A DNA stretch of 64,000 nt from Streptomyces sp. YIM 121038 (GCF_006088715.1 NZ_CP030771.1:4278001-4342000); one strand, 5' to 3'. Numbered from the stretch's first letter, positions 50,805 to 60,507 are shown. Translations and numbers: made by a program. The notes: generated by a model not told the origin, from the sequence alone.

Positions 50805-51698
50805 ATGAGTCCCGTGGACAGCGCACAGGACACGGACGCACCCGACCGGCCCGAGGACCGGCTGAGCATCGGTGCCTTCGCCCGCCGCACCCGGCTCTCG
50901 GCGAAGGCGCTGCGGCTCTACGACCGCCAGGGCCTGCTCACCCCGGCGTACGTGGACGAGTCGACCGGCTACCGCTCCTACCTGCCCGAGCAGATCGAGC
51001 AGGCCCGCACCGTGGCGATGCTGCGCCGTCTCGACATGCCGCTCGCGCAGATCGCGGCCCTCGTCCGCCTGGACGGCGAGCGGGCGGCCGAGGCGCTCGC
51101 CGGTTACTGGGCCCGCGTCGAGGAACGGCACGCGGGTCAGCGCACCCTCGCGGGCTATCTCCGCGCCAGGCTGTCCGGAAGGAGCACGACGTTGTACGGA
51201 GACTTCGAGGTCGAGACGGTGGAGGTGCCCGGCACCCCGGTCCTCTGCGAGACGCGGCACCTGTTCAACGAGGAGCTGCCCCCGTGGATCGACGCCGCGG
51301 TCGGCCGGCTGGAGCGGGCCGCGGAGGAGGTCTGCGGCGGGGTCACCGGCTCGCCGTTCGTGATCTACCACGCCGAGGTCACCGAGGAGAGCGACGGCCC
51401 CGCCGAGGCCTGTGTGCCCGTCGCCGACCTGGCGGCGGCCCGCGCCTGGGTCGCGGCGCAGGGGCGCGGCCGGGACCTCGCCGCCCGCACCGAGCCCGCG
51501 CACCGGCTCGCGTACGTCCGGATCACCAAGGCGCAGGTGGCCTATCCGCAGATCGTGGCCGCCTTCGACGCAGTGGAGGAGTGGATCGCCCGGGAGGGCC
51601 TGGCCCAGGCCGGGCCGTGCCGCGAGGTGTACTTCACGGACTGGGACGCGGCCGGGCCCGAGGACGACGTGTGCGACGTGGCCTATCCGGTGCGCTGA
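50805..51698 (+). CDS. MerR-family regulator with GyrI-like effector domain
   Basis: A 297-residue protein. The winged helix-turn-helix (residues 20-90) reads LSIGAFARRTRLSAKALRLY, then YVDESTGYRSYLPEQIEQA, as in BmrR/TipA-type regulators. A coiled-coil linker is followed by a C-terminal GyrI/AraC-effector-like domain (TPVLCETRHLFNEELPPWID, then VAYPQIVAAFDAVEEWIAR). It probably binds a hydrophobic or drug-like ligand and activates a promoter. ATG at 50805, 20 bases after the PBP gene, may be read from the same transcript. Confidence 0.9.
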   Translation: MSPVDSAQDTDAPDRPEDRLSIGAFARRTRLSAKALRLYDRQGLLTPAYVDESTGYRSYLPEQIEQARTVAMLRRLDMPLAQIAALVRLDGERAAEALAGYWARVEERHAGQRTLAGYLRARLSGRSTTLYGDFEVETVEVPGTPVLCETRHLFNEELPPWIDAAVGRLERAAEEVCGGVTGSPFVIYHAEVTEESDGPAEACVPVADLAAARAWVAAQGRGRDLAARTEPAHRLAYVRITKAQVAYPQIVAAFDAVEEWIAREGLAQAGPCREVYFTDWDAAGPEDDVCDVAYPVR

Positions 51699-52054
51699 CG
51701 GCGCCCTCCTCAGCCCGCCGCGCAAGCCCGCCGCGCACCCTCCCGCACCCCCTGGGCACCCTCTGTGAGCAAATGCACGCGCGCAAATTCCGAGGCCGTC
51801 GAACCCACCCCCCAGAGGCCCCTCCACCTGCTCCCACAGGGGTCGGGACGCCTCTGACGTGGATGTACTGCGACCGTCCGCGATCGGTCGCATACTGACG
51901 GATACCTGGGCCCGGGGTCGCTGTCCGCCAACCATTCCGCAGCGGTTAGCGTCTACTCCGAAGGAGTTGACCCCGCCAGCCGAACGGATCGCCGCCCGTG
52001 GCCTCTGCCGAACTGTCTCCGCCGACACTCTCCCGAAGCCATCAGGGGAGTGAC
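51699..52054. other. Intergenic region, no gene seen
   Basis: 356 bases between the MerR gene and the next start. A frame open from GTG 51998 merges with the downstream protein but lacks family support. TTGACC at 51965 or thereabouts is a possible -35. Nothing else was recognised. Confidence 0.4.
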
Positions 52055-53719
52055 ATGAGGGAGCCCTGGTACTGGCGCTACCGCTTGCCACTGATGATCA
52101 CGCTGGGTCTACTGCCGCTCTACGCGCTGTGGTGGACGGTCTTCGCGACGGGCGGCGGCGACCTCGCGGCGCAGCAGGCCTGGGCCGGCTTCGTCCGGCG
52201 CTACCCCGGCTCGGCGTACGGGCTCTTCTGGTACGGCGGGGTGCACACCGCCAACTACAGCGTGATCTCGCCGTACCTCATGGCGGCCTTCGGCGTGCGG
52301 ACCGTGGCGATGGCCTCGGGCCTCGCCTCGACCTGGATGGCCGTCGCGCTCATCACGCGCGTCGGCATCCGCAGACCCCTGTGGCCCGCGATCATCGTCG
52401 GCTTCTCGCTGTGGTGCCAGGTGGTGTGCGGGCGCGCCACCTTCATGCTCGGAGTGGCCTTCGGCGTCGGGGCCGTCCTCGCCGCCTCCGGGAAGGCCGG
52501 TCGCGGCAGGCTCGCGGCCGCCGTGGCGTGTGCGGCGCTCGCGGCCATGGGCAGCCCGGTGGCGGGCCTGTTCATCGTCGTGGTGGGCGCCGCCTATCTG
52601 CTGTCGCGGGAGTGGGGCAAGGCGCTCGCCCTGATCCTGCCGCCGTTCGCCGTCGTCGGCCTCACCACCTGGCTGTTCCCCTTCGAGGGCGAGCAGCCGA
52701 TGGCGTTCGTCCGGATCTTCCCGCCGGTCCTGCTCTGCCTGGTCGTCATCCTGGCCGCGCCGCCCGCCTGGCGGCTGCTGAAGCTCGGTGCCGCCGTGTA
52801 CGCGGTCGGCGTCGTGCTGACCTGGATCATCCCCACGCCGATCGGCACGAACGTCGAGCGGCTCGCGGAGCTCGCGGCCCCGGCCATAGTGCTCGCCGCC
52901 GTCCTGAACCGCGACTTCCCGCGCGGACGGCTGCTCAGGCCCAACGGCAGGCCCGCCCTGATCTGGCGGCACGCCCTGCTCATCAGCGCCGTCGCCCTGT
53001 CCCTCATCTGGGTGTCGATCAAGACGACCTCCGACATAGTGGCGTACACGAAGGTGCCCACCTGGGCCGTGGAGACCGACGGCGTCGTCAAGGAGCTCAA
53101 GCGGCTCGGCGCCGACCGCACCCGCGTCGAGGTCGTCCCGGCCCGCGACCACCGCGAGGCCGCCGTCCTGTCGCCGTACATCAACATGGCGCGCGGCTGG
53201 AACCGCCAGGCCGACGTCGAGCGCGGCCGCCTCTTCTACGAGGGCCGCCCGGTCTCCGAGGTGAAGGAGGGCGCCTTCTCCTCGGCCTCCTACCGCCAGT
53301 GGCTGAACCAGTGGGCCGTCGGCTTCGTGGTGCTCTACAAGGGCGACAGCGTGCCGGACGGCGCCGCCGAGCGCGAGCACAACCTCGTGACCAGCGGGCC
53401 CAGCTACCTCAAGGAGGTCTGGCACGACGACAACTGGCGGATCTACCGGGTCAAGGACCCGGTGCCGCTCGTCGACAAGCCCGGCACCCTGGTCGCCGCC
53501 GACGGCGCCAACATGACCGTCCGGATGTCGCGGCCCGGCTCCGTCATCGTCCGCGTCGCCTACTCGCCCTGGCTGTGGGCCGAGGGCGCCTGTCTGCGCA
53601 AGGACGGCGACTTCACGCGCCTGACCGTCACCAAGCCCGGCGAGGTGCGCATCGGCTCGAACTACAGCGGCCCCTCGGGCCCGCAGCCGCGCTGCGCGCC
53701 CGGGAACGAGAAGGACTGA
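52055..53719 (+). CDS. Polytopic membrane protein with soluble C-terminal domain
   Basis: A 554-residue protein. Ten or so hydrophobic segments fill residues 10-330 (LMITLGLLPLYALWWTVFA, VVCGRATFMLGVAFGVGAV, VAGLFIVVVGAAYLLS, LCLVVILAAPPAWRL, HALLISAVALSLIWVSI). The C-terminal 220 residues are outside the membrane (REAAVLSPYINMARGWNRQ, RQWLNQWAVGFVVLYKGD). The layout recalls integral-membrane GT-C-like or MFS-like proteins of Streptomyces, but I see no catalytic signature. ATG 52055 has AGGGGAG upstream, preferred to GTG 51998. Confidence 0.7.
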   Translation: MREPWYWRYRLPLMITLGLLPLYALWWTVFATGGGDLAAQQAWAGFVRRYPGSAYGLFWYGGVHTANYSVISPYLMAAFGVRTVAMASGLASTWMAVALITRVGIRRPLWPAIIVGFSLWCQVVCGRATFMLGVAFGVGAVLAASGKAGRGRLAAAVACAALAAMGSPVAGLFIVVVGAAYLLSREWGKALALILPPFAVVGLTTWLFPFEGEQPMAFVRIFPPVLLCLVVILAAPPAWRLLKLGAAVYAVGVVLTWIIPTPIGTNVERLAELAAPAIVLAAVLNRDFPRGRLLRPNGRPALIWRHALLISAVALSLIWVSIKTTSDIVAYTKVPTWAVETDGVVKELKRLGADRTRVEVVPARDHREAAVLSPYINMARGWNRQADVERGRLFYEGRPVSEVKEGAFSSASYRQWLNQWAVGFVVLYKGDSVPDGAAEREHNLVTSGPSYLKEVWHDDNWRIYRVKDPVPLVDKPGTLVAADGANMTVRMSRPGSVIVRVAYSPWLWAEGACLRKDGDFTRLTVTKPGEVRIGSNYSGPSGPQPRCAPGNEKD

Positions 53720-53730
53720 CCGGGGTACGG

Positions 53731-53777
53731 CGAAAGGGGTGGGGGCGAGCCTTGAAGGCTCGCCCCCACCCCTTTCG
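53731..53777. terminator. Perfect 21-bp hairpin, bidirectional terminator
   Basis: Arms 53731-53751 and 53757-53777 are fully complementary around TTGAA. It lies between two converging genes, 12 bases after one stop and 22 bases before the other. Confidence 0.9.
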
Positions 53778-53798
53778 CTCGCGCTCCCGCGCGCCGCG

Positions 53799-56483
53799 TC
53801 AGCCGATCCGCGTGAGCTTCGCGCCGAGGCCCGGCTCCGCGAGGTCCTTGCCCAGGGCCACCGGCACCTTGATGGCGCCGTTGGTGCCGTCGCCCACGGA
53901 CAGGACGCCGACCTTCGTGCCCTTCTTCGCCGTGTGCGGGACCTTCTTGCCGCCGTCGGTGAGCTCCAGCTTCGCGGTCAGACCGGACCAGCCCACGGCC
54001 GTGACGTCCTTGGTGGTGACGACCGGCGTCTCGCCGCCGAGGCCGTCGTCGACGTGGCCGACGACCGTGCCCTTCTTCACCACGGTCTTCGCCGTGAGCG
54101 CGTCCTGGCCGCCGCTGATCAGGTCCTCCACGACCTTCGTGACCTGGTCGATGTTGGCGACGCCGGGCTTGCCGAACTGGGCCAGGGCCGCGCCGATGAT
54201 CACCTGGGTCTTGCCGCCGACCTTCTTCTCCGCGGCGAACAGGATGTTGCCGCCCGCGGCCGTGGTGGTGCCGGTCTTGATGCCGATGGCGACCGTCGGG
54301 ACGAGGCCGAAGTAGTTCTTCTGCTCGTCGCCGTTGAGGTCCTCGTACTTGGGCTGGCGGGCGATCTCCTTGAACGTCGGGTTCTCCATCGCCACCCGGC
54401 CGAGCTTCACCAGGTCCTCGGCGGTCGACACGGTGGTCTTGTCGAGGCCGCTGGGGTCCGTGTAGTGGGTGTTCGTCATGCCGAGTTCCTTGGCCGTCTT
54501 GTTCATCTTGGCCACGAACTTCTTCTCGTCGCCGCCGCTGTCCCAGCGCGCGAGCATCCGCGCGACGTTGTTGGCGGACGGCAGCATGACGGCCTGGAGG
54601 GCCTCGTACTGCTTGATCTTCTGGCCCTCGGTCACCTTGACCACGGACTCGTTCTCCGGCTTGCCCTTCTCGTAGTGGCGCTGCGCCTGGGCGTCGACGG
54701 TGAGCGTCTTGCCCTCCGTCCCCTTCTTGATGGGGTGGTCGCGCAGGATCAGATACGTCGTCATCACCTTCGCGATGCTCGCGATCGGCACGGGCTTCGG
54801 CTTGCCCGAGGTGCCGAAGGTGCCGATGCCGTCGACGTCCATGGCCGCCTGCCCGTCGGCGGGCCAAGGGATGGAGGGCTTGCCGCCGCCGAAGGAGAAC
54901 GTGTCCTTGGCGGTCATGCTGAGCTTCGCGTCCGGGAGCGGACGTACGGCCTGTACGACTGCAAACACAATCGCCAGGAGCGCCACGAGCGGCGTCCAGA
55001 TCTTGAACCGCCGTACGAGGGTGCGGGTCGGGGTCTCCGGGGGCGGCGGCGTGTTCGTCAGCTCGGCGAGCAGATCGAGCGGCGGCTTGGGCGGCAGCGG
55101 CTGCTGCGTGGTCCGCTCCGCGGGCTCCGGCTTGGGCGCCTGCGGGGCCTGCGCGGCGGCGGCCGGGGCCTTGGGCGCGCCCTGCGGCGGGGCCTTCCGC
55201 TCGGGCGTGGCGCGGGGCTCGTCGAGCGGCTTCAGCGCGACGAACTTGCTGGTCCGCTCGGACTCGGACTCGGCCTTGGGCTTCTCGCCCTTGACGTCGC
55301 CGAGCTTGAGCATGGTGGTGGGCTGGTCGACACCGCCGGAGCCGGCACCGGGGCCGGTGGGCTTGACGGCCTTGAAGACGGCGGTGGCCTGGTCGACGTC
55401 CTTGGCACCCGCGGACTCGGCCCCTTCGGGCTTGGCGTCGCCGGGCTTGACGCCTTCGGGCTTGACGCCGCCGGGCTTGACGCCTTCCGGCTTGGCGTCG
55501 CCGGACTTGGCACCCTCGGCCTTGGCGCCTCCGGGCTTGGCGCCGCCGGACTTGGCACCCTCGGCCTTGGCGCCTCCGGGCTTGGCGCCCTCGGCCTTGG
55601 CATCGCCGGACTTGGCACCTTCCGGCTTGGCGTCGCCGGACTTGGCGTCGCCCGGTTCGGCGGCGCCGCTCTTGTCGGCTTCGCCGGACTTGGCTTCGCC
55701 GGACTCGGTGCCTTCGGACTTGGTGCCCCGCGGGGTACGCGGGTCGGCGGCGGCCGCCTTGCCCTCGCCCGGCTTGGCCTCGCCCGCCTTCGCGTCCGCG
55801 TCCGGTACGACGGCCTTGAACACCGCCGTCGCCTGGTCCGCGGGACGCTCACCGGAGCCGGACCCGGCGTCGGAGTCCGCGGCGGCCTCCGGCTCGGCGT
55901 CCTCGGCCTCGTCCTTCTTCGCCCACGACGGCACGGTCTTGAACACCGCGGTCGCCTTGTCGGCGGGAGGCTCACCCGCCTCGGCGCCGCCGTCGCCAGA
56001 GGTCTCGACCCGGGGCCGGTCGGTCCGGAACACGGCGGTGGCCGTGTCGGACTTCGGCGCGTCCGACGCGTCGCGGGAAGCCGCCTCGCTCCCGTCCGCA
56101 CCCTCGTCCGAGGTCCCGCCCCGGGGCCGGTCGGTCCGGAACACAGCCGTGGCCGTGTCGGACTTCGGCGCGTCCGACGCGCCCGGCGCGTCGCCGGAGG
56201 CCGACTCCGCCACGGCCTCGTCCGCGCCCTCGTCCGAGGCCCGGTCCGCCGCGTCCGCCGCCTCAGGGGAAACGTCACCTCCGGCCGGAGAACCGCTCTC
56301 GTCCTCGCCGCCCTCGGCCTTCGCGTCCGCCGTGGCGACCCAGGCCGCCACCGCGTTCCGCAGGCGCGCGTCCCCGTTGGCCGCACCGGCCGAGGGGGGC
56401 GTGGGGGGCGAGGCGGCCGCGTCGTCCTCAGAGGCGCCCCCGCCAGAAACCGTCTTCGAACTGTCGGGGTACTCGCCCGCCAC
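53799..56483 (-). CDS. D-alanyl-D-alanine carboxypeptidase (S11) with long repeat-rich cytoplasmic region
   Basis: An 894-residue protein, more than twice the usual S11 length. Residues 1-490 are acidic and repetitive. TAVF motifs recur about five times (TATAVFRTDRPR twice, KATAVFKTV, QATAVFKAV twice). A Gly/Lys/Ala tract of about ten GDAKPEGAK-like units lies between residues 270 and 350. One membrane helix (LVALLAIVFAVVQAV, about 495-510) precedes the extracytoplasmic peptidase domain with SIAK (Ser569, Lys572), SANN (about 635) and KTGTTT (about 738). The GTG at 56483 has AGGAGGAA. The threonines of TAVF are plausible Ser/Thr-kinase sites; that is inference. Confidence 0.9.
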   Translation of the reverse strand: MAGEYPDSSKTVSGGGASEDDAAASPPTPPSAGAANGDARLRNAVAAWVATADAKAEGGEDESGSPAGGDVSPEAADAADRASDEGADEAVAESASGDAPGASDAPKSDTATAVFRTDRPRGGTSDEGADGSEAASRDASDAPKSDTATAVFRTDRPRVETSGDGGAEAGEPPADKATAVFKTVPSWAKKDEAEDAEPEAAADSDAGSGSGERPADQATAVFKAVVPDADAKAGEAKPGEGKAAAADPRTPRGTKSEGTESGEAKSGEADKSGAAEPGDAKSGDAKPEGAKSGDAKAEGAKPGGAKAEGAKSGGAKPGGAKAEGAKSGDAKPEGVKPGGVKPEGVKPGDAKPEGAESAGAKDVDQATAVFKAVKPTGPGAGSGGVDQPTTMLKLGDVKGEKPKAESESERTSKFVALKPLDEPRATPERKAPPQGAPKAPAAAAQAPQAPKPEPAERTTQQPLPPKPPLDLLAELTNTPPPPETPTRTLVRRFKIWTPLVALLAIVFAVVQAVRPLPDAKLSMTAKDTFSFGGGKPSIPWPADGQAAMDVDGIGTFGTSGKPKPVPIASIAKVMTTYLILRDHPIKKGTEGKTLTVDAQAQRHYEKGKPENESVVKVTEGQKIKQYEALQAVMLPSANNVARMLARWDSGGDEKKFVAKMNKTAKELGMTNTHYTDPSGLDKTTVSTAEDLVKLGRVAMENPTFKEIARQPKYEDLNGDEQKNYFGLVPTVAIGIKTGTTTAAGGNILFAAEKKVGGKTQVIIGAALAQFGKPGVANIDQVTKVVEDLISGGQDALTAKTVVKKGTVVGHVDDGLGGETPVVTTKDVTAVGWSGLTAKLELTDGGKKVPHTAKKGTKVGVLSVGDGTNGAIKVPVALGKDLAEPGLGAKLTRIG

Positions 56484-56713
56484 CGATTCCTCCTCGTACT
56501 CGCCGTACTACGCCGTACTCGCCGTGCTTCGCCACACCGACCGAGGCCCGGACCCACTGTCCGAACCATGTACCAGTGTCCTGTGTGAGGGCTTAACCCC
56601 CGTGGTAGACGAGAACGACATACCTACTGGTTCCCGTACGTACCGCCCACGCGCTCTCGACAGACCAATGTGAGAGGGGTCACCCTGTCATTCATCCACG
56701 CGGGGAGGCATGG

Positions 56714-57496
56714 ATGGGCAGGAGCCGCAGAACAATTCCGGAGGAGCTTCTGCTGCTCGCTTTGGACCCGGCCACGGGTACCACAGCGCAGCCGCAGTCG
56801 CTCGACCTCGGTCTGGCCGGAGCACAGCTAGTGGAGCTGGCGCTGGCCGGACGGATAGCCCCTGACGGGGATCGTATCGCCGTGGTGATGCCACGGCCGA
56901 CGGGAGATCCGACTCTGGACTCCGCACTGGAGCTGCTGCGCAGGCGCGGCAGCCCGGTCCGCGCGGTCCACTGGATCGGCGGGCCCCGCCTGGGGCTGCG
57001 CCAGACCTACCTTTCGCACCTGGAGCGGTGCGGCATGGTGCATGCCGTGGCGGGCCAGATGTGCGGAGTACTGCCGACGACGCGCTACCAGGCGACGGAC
57101 ACGGCGATCAGCCGGGAGATCAGGTCCCGGCTGGACTCGGCGATCCGCACCGGCGTGCCGCCGGACCCACGGACCGCGGCGCTCGCCGCGCTGGCCCACG
57201 CGGTCGGCCTCGGCAAGCACCTGTATCCGGGCAACGAGGGGCGGTCGTCCCGCTCCCGGCTGCGGGATCTGATCCGCCACGACCCCATGGGCGGCCTCGT
57301 GGCACACGCCGTGATGGATGTCCAGAACGGCGTGGCGGCGCAGCCCCGCCGCAGTCCCGCGACGGCGGGGCAGGCACAGCCGCAGGGCGCACGGCCGCCC
57401 GCACGGACGACGGCGAGGGCGGCGACGGAACCCGGCAGGGTGCCGATGCAGCCGCGCCGGGGTGCGGGAGCCATGGCCCGCGCGGTGGCCCACTGA
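56714..57496 (+). CDS. GPP34/GOLPH3-family phosphoprotein
   Basis: A 260-residue protein with the GPP34 fold: TIPEELLLLALDPATG at the start, LAGAQLVELALAGRIA, LLRRRGSPVRAVHWIGG, and the RALAGLA-like AALAALAHAVGLGKHLYPG near residue 150. Eukaryotic GOLPH3 binds PI4P; Streptomyces copies are numerous and of unknown role. The last 50 residues are a low-complexity Arg/Ala/Pro tail. It is transcribed away from the carboxypeptidase gene. Confidence 0.87.
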   Translation: MGRSRRTIPEELLLLALDPATGTTAQPQSLDLGLAGAQLVELALAGRIAPDGDRIAVVMPRPTGDPTLDSALELLRRRGSPVRAVHWIGGPRLGLRQTYLSHLERCGMVHAVAGQMCGVLPTTRYQATDTAISREIRSRLDSAIRTGVPPDPRTAALAALAHAVGLGKHLYPGNEGRSSRSRLRDLIRHDPMGGLVAHAVMDVQNGVAAQPRRSPATAGQAQPQGARPPARTTARAATEPGRVPMQPRRGAGAMARAVAH

Positions 57497-58147
57497 TCGA
57501 ACGGCCACGCACGGGGAGCCGATCCCCGGGCAGCGCGGCCGCGGCACAGCACGAGCACGCACCGGCACCGGTACGGCCGCCGACACCGGCACCGGCACCG
57601 GATCCGGCACACCGGCACACCGGCACCACGAGCGCACCGGCCCGCACCGGCCGCGGCGCCCGGCACGGCACGGCAGCACAGAGCAACCCGCAGCACCCGC
57701 GGCACGCGCGCTCACCCAGCGCGCCCGCCCGCGGCACCGCGTCACCCGCACCGTGTGACGCACCCCGCGCCTTCGCACCGTGAGGCGCACCCGCACCCCA
57801 AGGTGCACACGGCACCGCAAGGTGCACACCGCACCACCAGGTGCACACCGCGCCGTGAGGCGCGCCGCACCACCACCAGCTCCGCGCCGCAGTCCCCGAG
57901 ACCCGGTTCGGGAGCCGCCGGTCCGTGCGGGGTCCGGGCGCCGGCCACATCGGCGCCCGGGCCCCGCACGGCCGCAACCACCGCACGCGACACGCCCGTT
58001 GAGCAGCACACGCGACGCCGCGGGGCGTCGGCACCCCCACAGAGCCGCCGTATCTGCTGTTTCCCAGCGGCGAGTTGCCCCTTGGTGGCACTCTGCTCCA
58101 CAGCAGACACGCAATGTAGAGGCATATTTGCCGGAGGTGCACTTCCC
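57497..58147. repeat. Low-complexity intergenic region with 19-bp tandem repeat
   Basis: 651 bases without a gene. AGGTGCACAC recurs at 57801, 57820 and 57839, an exact 19-bp period, in a stretch of GCACCG/GTGCAC repeats. Upstream, 57545-57625 is a run of CACCGG units. GTGCAC palindromes could bind a regulator of the XRE gene that follows. A weak promoter for that gene must lie in the last 150 bases. Confidence 0.6.
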
Positions 58148-59005
58148 GTGGCGTCCAACGTCAATCCCACCGTCAGGCGTCGCCGGCTCGGCCAGGAGCT
58201 GAGGCGGCTCCGTGAGCTCAAGGGCATGACGGCGGAGGAGGTGGCGGAGCGTCTGCTCGTCTCGCAGTCGAAGATCAGCCGCCTGGAGAACGGCCGCCGC
58301 TCCATCAGCCAGCGCGACGTCCGCGATCTGTGCGGGGTGTACGAGGTGGAGGACCACCGCATCGTCGACTCGCTGATGCAGATGGCCAAGGACTCCCGCC
58401 AGCAGGGCTGGTGGCACTCCTTCGGCGACATCCCGTACAGCGTGTACATCGGTCTGGAGACCGACGCCGCGTCGCTGCGCGTCTACGACCCGCAGGTCGT
58501 CCCCGGACTGCTCCAGACCAGGCCGTACGCGGAGGCGCTGATCACCGGCGCGCTGCCGGAGACCACGCCGACGGACATCGAGAAACGGGTCCAGGTCCGC
58601 ATGCGCCGCCAGGAGCGCATCGCCGCGCCGGAGAACCCGCTGCGCCTGTGGACCGTCCTCGACGAGTCCGCGCTGCGCCGCGTCGTCGGCAACCGCGCGC
58701 TGATGCGCGAGCAGCTGGAGCACCTGGTCGAGCAGTCCCAGCTGCCGCACGTGACGGTGCAGGTGATCCCCTTCGAGATGGGCGCGCACCCCGGTCTGAA
58801 CGGCCAGTACGCGATCCTGGAGTTTCCGGACGCGTCGGATTCCAGCGTCGTCTACATCGAGGGCGTCACCAGCGACCTGTATCTGGAAAAGGCCAATGAC
58901 GTGCAGCAGTACAGCGTCATGTACGAGCACTTGCGGGCCCAGGCGCTCAATGTGGACCACTCCCGGCAGTTGATCGCCGACATCGCCAAGGACTACGCCC
59001 GCTGA
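58148..59005 (+). CDS. XRE-family regulator with DUF5753 domain
   Basis: A 285-residue protein. Helix-turn-helix at residues 12-65 (RLGQELRRLRELKGMTAEE, then QSKISRLENGRRSISQRDV). DUF5753 at about 95-280: DPQVVPGLLQTRPYAEALI, LRRVVGNRALMREQLEHLV, HVTVQVIPFEMGAHPGLNG and SVVYIEGVTSDLYLEK. This is the WhiJ/AbaA-like family that controls development and antibiotic production with DUF397 partners. The GTG at 58148 has GGAGGTG. The DUF397 gene follows at 59261. Confidence 0.95.
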   Translation: MASNVNPTVRRRRLGQELRRLRELKGMTAEEVAERLLVSQSKISRLENGRRSISQRDVRDLCGVYEVEDHRIVDSLMQMAKDSRQQGWWHSFGDIPYSVYIGLETDAASLRVYDPQVVPGLLQTRPYAEALITGALPETTPTDIEKRVQVRMRRQERIAAPENPLRLWTVLDESALRRVVGNRALMREQLEHLVEQSQLPHVTVQVIPFEMGAHPGLNGQYAILEFPDASDSSVVYIEGVTSDLYLEKANDVQQYSVMYEHLRAQALNVDHSRQLIADIAKDYAR

Positions 59006-59260
59006 CCTCACGCCCATACTCGGAAGCAAGCCTTCCGGGCGTCCCCTGCGGCCCTCCGGCCGCGAAGCCGCCGCACGGTACACCTTTGCCGCGCCGGGAC
59101 GGAAGACCCCTCTGGAATATGCCATCCGGTTGAGTGAACGAACCATCCGCCACTCGATGTTGGCGAGTAGCGTCATTCACGCCAACAGAGCAACGGCGTT
59201 GGCGTATACCGCTCTCCCGCGGGATACCGCAATTCACCAACTGCGCAAAACGGAGCAAAC

Positions 59261-59470
59261 ATGGCAATCCAGCAAGGCGCGTCGCCCTCGTGGACCAAGT
59301 CGTCCTACTCCACCGGGAACGGCGCGTGCGTCGAGGTCAAGTCCCCCGTTCTGCACGCGATCTCCGTGCGGGACTCCAAGGTCACGGGCGGCCCGGTGCT
59401 CGCCTTCCCGGCCGACTCGTGGAACGCCTTCGTGAGCGAGGTGCGGGAAGGGTCCCACGACCTCGGGTGA
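59261..59470 (+). CDS. DUF397 protein (partner of the XRE-DUF5753 regulator)
   Basis: A 69-residue protein with the DUF397 pattern: WTKSSYSTGNGACVEV, ISVRDSKVTGGPVLAFPADSW and NAFVSEVREG. Such proteins work with, and may antagonise, the adjacent XRE-DUF5753 regulator. ATG at 59261 with GGAGC upstream. The 255-base leader (59006-59260) carries A+T-rich promoter-like DNA, with TTGGCG and GGATAC 17 bases apart (59199-59227). Confidence 0.93.
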   Translation: MAIQQGASPSWTKSSYSTGNGACVEVKSPVLHAISVRDSKVTGGPVLAFPADSWNAFVSEVREGSHDLG

Positions 59471-59578
59471 TACGTGCCAGTGAAGGCAACCGCAGAGACA
59501 ACCGCATAGCTCCACCCGCAGAGCCCTCTCGACTGGTCCGCCGTCCCGGCCGAGGGGGCTCGGCCTCGTCCCGGGGCG

Positions 59579-60433
59579 CTAGCGCAGCTGGTCGACGTAG
59601 CGGTCCGTGCCCGGCACCGTCGGGATGAACGGCGCGAGCAGCTCCACGCGGCCAAGGCCCGACGCGGCCACCTCCGCCTCGCGCGCCGCGAAGCGCTCCG
59701 CCCAGCACGCGCGCGGATCGCACTCCAGGAACCACAGCAGCGTGAGCCGGGTGTCCACGCCCTCGACCTGCTTCACGTACGTCATCCGGTCGCCCGGCAG
59801 CGGCGTCGGCCGGAAGAGCGTGACCAGGGCGGCGGGCGAACCCCCGAGCGCCCGGGGCAGGTGCCGGGCGCGCAGCCACTCAAGCAGCTCCGCGCGCTCC
59901 CCAGGACCGGCGGCGTCGATCACCTCCAGGACGAGTCCCTGGTACGGGTGGTCGAGGGCGTGCAGATCGCGCGGCCCGGCGGCGCCGTCGCGGTAGACGG
60001 TCGCCTCGTGGTCCTGGAAGGCCGTGAAGACGTGGGTGCGGGCCTGGTGGACGCGGCCGTCGCGGTTGAGGCGCTTGTTGATGGCCACGGTCCACTGCAT
60101 GTGCTCGGCGTAGCGCCCCTCGGTGATCCAGTACGTCGACAGATAGCAGCCCGCCGTCACCGGCCGGGCGACCGCGGACTTCTCGGGCACGCGCAGGAGC
60201 TGCAGTTCCCGGGTCGCCACCCAGCGCCGGCCCGCGTACATCCAGGGCATCGCCATCGCGCCCGCGTAGTAGTGGTCGTCCTCGTACCAGCGGTTGTACG
60301 CGAACTCGTGCCCCGGGTGCGGCTCGACCATGGTGATCAGCGCGTGCCCCGGGCGCACGCCGTAGGGCCCGACCGCGGCGAGCGCGCCGTACGCCTCGCC
60401 GGGGGCCTTCGTGGACCGGGTGTCGTCGCCCAT
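59579..60433 (-). CDS. Hypothetical protein, probable dimeric alpha/beta-barrel
   Basis: A 284-residue protein with two related halves: PGHALITMVEPHPGHEFAYN followed by RWYEDDHYY (N-terminal) and YQGLVLEVIDAAGPGERAEL (C-terminal). The W-Y-x-D-D-H motif resembles EthD/YCII-type ferredoxin-like proteins. No catalytic assignment. ATG 60433 has GGGGAGAGG. It is divergent from an SDR gene with 74 bases between starts, so both may serve one catabolic step. Confidence 0.65.
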   Translation of the reverse strand: MGDDTRSTKAPGEAYGALAAVGPYGVRPGHALITMVEPHPGHEFAYNRWYEDDHYYAGAMAMPWMYAGRRWVATRELQLLRVPEKSAVARPVTAGCYLSTYWITEGRYAEHMQWTVAINKRLNRDGRVHQARTHVFTAFQDHEATVYRDGAAGPRDLHALDHPYQGLVLEVIDAAGPGERAELLEWLRARHLPRALGGSPAALVTLFRPTPLPGDRMTYVKQVEGVDTRLTLLWFLECDPRACWAERFAAREAEVAASGLGRVELLAPFIPTVPGTDRYVDQLR

Positions 60434-60507
60434 GCCTCTCCCCTTCTTCCGCACGGACCCATACCCTGACGCCCCGTCAGACAGAAGGCCAGAGCCGGGA
60501 GGCCCGC

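Noticed and set aside
53739..56588. Long plus-strand open frame of 949 codons antisense to the carboxypeptidase
   Set aside because: A repetitive Gly/Leu/Arg product that mirrors the repeats of the real gene on the other strand. No start signal and no homology.
57755..58147. N-terminal extension of the XRE-DUF5753 protein
   Set aside because: The frame is open but encodes repeat-derived His/Thr/Pro sequence. The family begins at the GTG at 58148, which has a good ribosome binding site.
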